A stretch of DNA of 64,000 nt, from the NCBI GenBank assembly GCA_964247055.1, contig OZ176054.1, positions 9,982,001 to 10,046,000 on the forward strand. Reading direction: 5' to 3'. Positions within the stretch are counted from its first letter, which is position 1. The number at the start of each line of letters is the position of its first letter. Positions 62,503 through 64,000 of this stretch are shown here, piece by piece. Made by a program: the position numbers and the translations under genes. Source of the DNA: Paragordius varius. Its lineage: Eukaryota > Nematomorpha. The notes under the pieces are model-generated. The model did no database searches. It was not told the DNA's origin and saw only the letters and a list, made by a program, of their open reading frames with translations.

Positions 62503-64000
62503 TCAAAAACTTTTTGAATGATGCATTCCCTTTACCATATCTTCCAAATCCTTGTTCAAATCATCTTTAGTGTTATTTTTATTGCGATTGGATGCTAAGT
62601 CAATTTCATCAAAAGCTTTTGAACGCTCCTCTGGTTTAATTACTATATCATTCTTTGGGTAATTTAATACATGTGAATGTTGGTGGGGATGCTTCATAAT
62701 CCACCAAATAAAAAGCAAAACTACAACTGAACTTATAGGATGTACGGAAAATTTTAAAAAGTTTGCAAAAATATTATAGTTTTCTGTGGGATGACCTTTA
62801 ATCGACCATATGTAGCCAGTTTTAAACACTGTGATACAGTGTGGCAAACACATGCATAGTTGTAATAATGTTAAACCATAAATATAACAACGAGTTGATT
62901 GGTTGTCGATATTGTTTCGAAATTTTTTATGCTTGCTTGGAAAATATCGTAGAATGTATGTTTTGATGTGTAAAATGAATAATACAATGATTATCATAAC
63001 ATTAGCAGCAATTGGGATAACATAGGTTACTAGGATATAATATCTGTCATATTCAGGTGTAAAAACATCATGAAAATTATTCATATCATACCAATAGTAT
63101 GGGCAATAAAAACAATGTTCATCCAACGTATTAAATCTTTTACGTTTACAGGGACTCCGATCCCTACCAAAACTTTTATATTGATAACATTTAAACCCCT
63201 TTTTAATATCCACGTAGAATAGATATGGTAAAGCCATAATAAGGAGGAGAAATGCCAAAAATATTAGGATACTCAAATCTCGTATGAAAGGATTGATGAT
63301 TTGATTCTTTTTTGACATTTGGATTTGAAAATCTAATTTTTCCTTCGTACTAGTGGGCAAAGAATGAGATATAACGGATTTATTTTTGATTTTTTTCATC
63401 ATAGTTTTTTCTTCGTTATCATATATTTCAGTTACTTCTGCATTTTCTGGATAAAGTTGAGAGTTATTGTCACGTTTCCATGTGAGAGTTAATACAGCGT
63501 ACCTTATAAATAGTACGGTTAAAATCCAATTAACATTGGAGGACGTAACTTGTTCCAGGTAAAAAGTTACACGTCCAGCATAAACAATGTAAGATCTTTT
63601 GGATGCTCCTCTGCCCATTGTGTGATACAAAAAGGGGTATAGTATAAGATTAATGGTACCTAACATATTCCAGGTTACAATGGCCAAATTAAATGGATTA
63701 AAACATGATAGAGTTTGTATGGCGTATGGATCCTCGATTTCTTCCAATTGATAATTTTGATTTCGCCATTCTTTACGTTGAGTGCGATATTTTGCCCATA
63801 TATAGTAAAAATATATTTGGGCTATCAGACCAATAAATATAATTGGACCCAATGCATAAACATAATATGTCTTCTCTATCAATGTTGCTTGTCCTGGTAT
63901 ATTATTGCCAGTATTTTGACATTTTTGATATATGTCACAAACATTAGTATGTGTTACAGTAGTTTTGACTACTGGATCGGAAATCACGGTCAAATTAAAT
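62503..64000 (-). CDS. Divergent 7TM receptor, 5' end beyond the window
   Basis: Open on the minus strand from base 64000 to a TGA at 62503-62505, 498 residues visible, in one exon; no start ATG is needed inside the window, so the true start may lie to the right. Positions below count the Leu codon at 63993 as residue 1. Seven hydrophobic spans: about 43-68, 102-126, 143-170, 238-260, 318-345, 370-392, 408-432. TM3 ends VLFIRYAVLTLTW, with IRY where DRY is expected. TM6 carries LLQLCMCLPHCITVF. TM7 has SVHPISSVVVLLF, HPxxS in place of NPxxY. The loop between TM4 and TM5 has four or five cysteines (FKCYQY, SPCKRKR, HCFYCPYYWY). Cytoplasmic tail of about 60 charged residues. Convergent with the receptor at 53023-58901. 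Confidence 0.85.
   Translation of the reverse strand, partial: FNLTVISDPVVKTTVTHTNVCDIYQKCQNTGNNIPGQATLIEKTYYVYALGPIIFIGLIAQIYFYYIWAKYRTQRKEWRNQNYQLEEIEDPYAIQTLSCFNPFNLAIVTWNMLGTINLILYPFLYHTMGRGASKRSYIVYAGRVTFYLEQVTSSNVNWILTVLFIRYAVLTLTWKRDNNSQLYPENAEVTEIYDNEEKTMMKKIKNKSVISHSLPTSTKEKLDFQIQMSKKNQIINPFIRDLSILIFLAFLLLIMALPYLFYVDIKKGFKCYQYKSFGRDRSPCKRKRFNTLDEHCFYCPYYWYDMNNFHDVFTPEYDRYYILVTYVIPIAANVMIIIVLFILHIKTYILRYFPSKHKKFRNNIDNQSTRCYIYGLTLLQLCMCLPHCITVFKTGYIWSIKGHPTENYNIFANFLKFSVHPISSVVVLLFIWWIMKHPHQHSHVLNYPKNDIVIKPEERSKAFDEIDLASNRNKNNTKDDLNKDLEDMVKGMHHSKSF

Overview
Strongly AT-rich metazoan nuclear DNA (A+T looks near three quarters, not counted), with long introns, very small exons, many inverted-repeat DNA transposons and 7TM receptor genes. 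No rRNA, tRNA or CRISPR array was recognised. The phylum cannot be fixed by reading. An invertebrate is certain in style, and a flatworm-like animal is a guess, based on a gene built from symmetric micro-exons, RTE, Penelope and mariner elements, and divergent rhodopsin-like receptors.

Layout. 1-7270 and 16314-32481 hold two collinear minus-strand copies of one micro-exon gene. At least 26 exons are visible in the right copy (B), 6 to 194 bases long. All but two are phase 1 at both ends, and every split codon gives a sense residue. Conceptually B encodes an acidic and RG-rich N-terminal part, then a glycine-zipper hydrophobic segment pieced together from tiny exons, then a fibronectin III-like domain with N-glycosylation sites. 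The left copy (A) shows the first 14 exons and runs off the window. It has two lost splice donors and a stop, so it looks decayed. Both copies keep two phase-1 introns of only 25-27 bases. This gene pair is the most interesting thing in the window.

Between and inside the copies lie transposons: hAT-type MITEs with 8-base target duplications, TA-flanked palindromic elements (17.0-18.3, 23.1-24.9 and 25.65-28.3 kb, the last with a second palindrome carrying a 21-base minisatellite nested in it), an RTE/BovB-type LINE (12.8-15.7 kb) split by a MITE, and a helentron-like tandem-repeat element (0.9-2.2 and 32.8-35.3 kb). A broken, unrecognised gene remnant sits at 11.1-11.9 kb.

From 35 to 48.5 kb there are two decayed mariners, a Penelope-like element, a GGAACC-rich hAT-like MITE and one small two-exon gene for a predicted secreted protein of 88 residues (41.3-42.2 kb).

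The right end holds two convergent 7TM receptor genes. One is a complete two-exon gene (53023-58901, 831 residues) with a 3.4 kb intron. The other is cut by the window end (62503-64000). A probable terminal exon of an unrecognised gene lies at 52471-52747.
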